The translations under genes and the position numbers were made by a program. 6,680 nucleotides of DNA, taken from assembly GCA_029821455.1 (NCBI GenBank), contig JALGTI010000163.1:1-6680 (forward strand). Reading direction: 5' to 3'. The notes under the pieces were generated by a model. The model was not told where the DNA came from and searched no databases. It saw only the letters and a list, made by a program, of their open reading frames with translations. Shown here piece after piece: positions 6,014-6,680 of the stretch; position 1 is the stretch's first letter; each line of letters starts with the position of its first letter. Origin of the DNA: Candidatus Zipacnadia bacterium. Lineage in GTDB: Bacteria; Armatimonadota; Zipacnadia; Zipacnadales; Zipacnadaceae.

Positions 6014-6021
6014 CCACCTTT
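6014..6021 (-). promoter_or_regulatory. Ribosome-binding site of ftsA
   Basis: AAAGGTGG on the minus strand stands 8 bases before the GTG at 6005. The competing GTG at 6017 is contained in this element and has no ribosome-binding sequence of its own, so 6005 is preferred. Confidence 0.55.
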
Positions 6022-6035
6022 GTGTGGGCTGTCGG

Positions 6036-6680
6036 CTACCCGCTGACCGGTCGCCAGAGGGGCCGCTGCATTATCCGCACGTCAATGTGTAGTGGGTCCT
6101 TGCCTTGGGTCTTCAGTTCTCGATATATTGCAGCAAATAGCAGGATCTTACGCCGAAGGTTGTCGGCGGTGCCCAACTTGCCTTGCACGCCTTCGGGCGT
6201 GTAGCAAGCGATCTCAAATGGATTGCTGAAGTCTACCTCAAGCCAGCCAGGGTTGCCGACTTCTGCGGCCGCCGCCACGCATTCGGCTAAGATGATCTGC
6301 TGCTGCTTGTCAAGACGCTGGCCCGGCCGGTCAATCTTGTCAACCAGACCCACGAGAATGGGCAGATTATCTGGCCGCTGTTGGCACCTGATTAGCGCAA
6401 CCCCCTCCTCGTCCACCAGTACATAGTCCCGCCCGCTCTGCATAGCCGCCACCGGCTGTCGCTCCAGCAGCGTGACGATCAGCGTTCCGGGCAACTTGCG
6501 GCTGATCCGCACCTGTTTCACCCGCGGACAGTCCAACGCAGCCCGCACGATATTGTCCACCGGCGTGAATAGTGTGTTAGCCCCAGGGGGCACCTGAATA
6601 CTGTCGGCCACCTCGTGGGCCACACTGGCACTCTTCGCCAGCACACGCACATGCTGCACCGCAAAGAACGGCCCCTGCAA
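6036..6680 (-). CDS. ftsQ: Cell division protein FtsQ (DivIB), N-terminus missing
   Basis: The frame runs off the right edge, leaving the last 215 codons or so; the first visible codon (TTG at 6680) is almost surely internal. FtsQ/DivIB is a bitopic membrane protein of the divisome that bridges early and late division proteins through its periplasmic part. The visible segment starts at the POTRA domain (about residues 5-73 of the visible part), which has F-x-V-x-x-V-x-V at its head, L-D-C-P-R-V in the middle and the R-K-L-P-G-T-L strand at its end. The beta domain then follows: E-R-Q-P-V-A at 73-78, L-V-D-E-E-G at 88-93, L-P-I-L-V-G at 106-111, and a closing I-D-V-R at 199-202. The cytoplasmic tail and transmembrane helix must lie outside the window. 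The gene ends 30 bases before ftsA, the standard order, and both are likely on one transcript. Confidence 0.92.
   Translation of the reverse strand: MQGPFFAVQHVRVLAKSASVAHEVADSIQVPPGANTLFTPVDNIVRAALDCPRVKQVRISRKLPGTLIVTLLERQPVAAMQSGRDYVLVDEEGVALIRCQQRPDNLPILVGLVDKIDRPGQRLDKQQQIILAECVAAAAEVGNPGWLEVDFSNPFEIACYTPEGVQGKLGTADNLRRKILLFAAIYRELKTQGKDPLHIDVRIMQRPLWRPVSG

Overview
The window is a compact, GC-rich stretch of bacterial chromosome with two convergent gene blocks. There is no tRNA, rRNA, CRISPR array, insertion sequence or other mobile element. The content (cell-division genes ftsQ and ftsA, a thioredoxin, a lipoprotein, an anti-sigma-like protein) is that of an ordinary free-living bacterium. 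No marker in the window fixes the phylum. Frequent GTG starts, a Pro/Ala-rich anti-sigma protein and poorly recognisable membrane proteins suggest an under-sampled lineage; Armatimonadota is a weak guess only.

Plus strand, 1-2194: (i) the C-terminal end of an exported protein with an Ig-like fold; (ii) a VanZ-like four-helix membrane protein whose GTG start overlaps the previous stop; (iii) a thioredoxin with an intact WCGPC active site and three extra cysteines; (iv) a 383-residue membrane protein with a six-cysteine CW/CPA/CW-type cluster plus a CxxC on its soluble loop. Gaps of 32 and 39 bases and the GTGA overlap indicate one operon. A thioredoxin beside a cysteine-rich membrane protein is the most suggestive functional pairing here.

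Minus strand, 6680-2220, read right to left: ftsQ (its N-terminus lies off the right edge), ftsA, a 170-base gap, an anti-sigma-like membrane protein with two zf-HC2 zinc-binding domains, an 82-base gap with a strong hairpin, and a lipoprotein peptidase of family M28 that resembles glutaminyl cyclases. The ftsZ gene that usually follows ftsA is absent. The 170-base gap holds a GC-rich hairpin and then a good match to an ECF sigma-factor promoter (GAAACTT, 15 bases, GTCTAT) pointing at the anti-sigma gene, so ftsQA and the anti-sigma gene are probably separate transcription units. No sigma factor is encoded in the window.

The two blocks converge with only 25 bases between stops (2195-2219) and no obvious terminator. 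No gene-free stretch exceeds 300 bases. I found no clear-cut novel defence or mobile system. The items most worth following are the thioredoxin/cysteine-rich membrane protein pair and the tandem-zinc-finger anti-sigma protein with its candidate ECF promoter.
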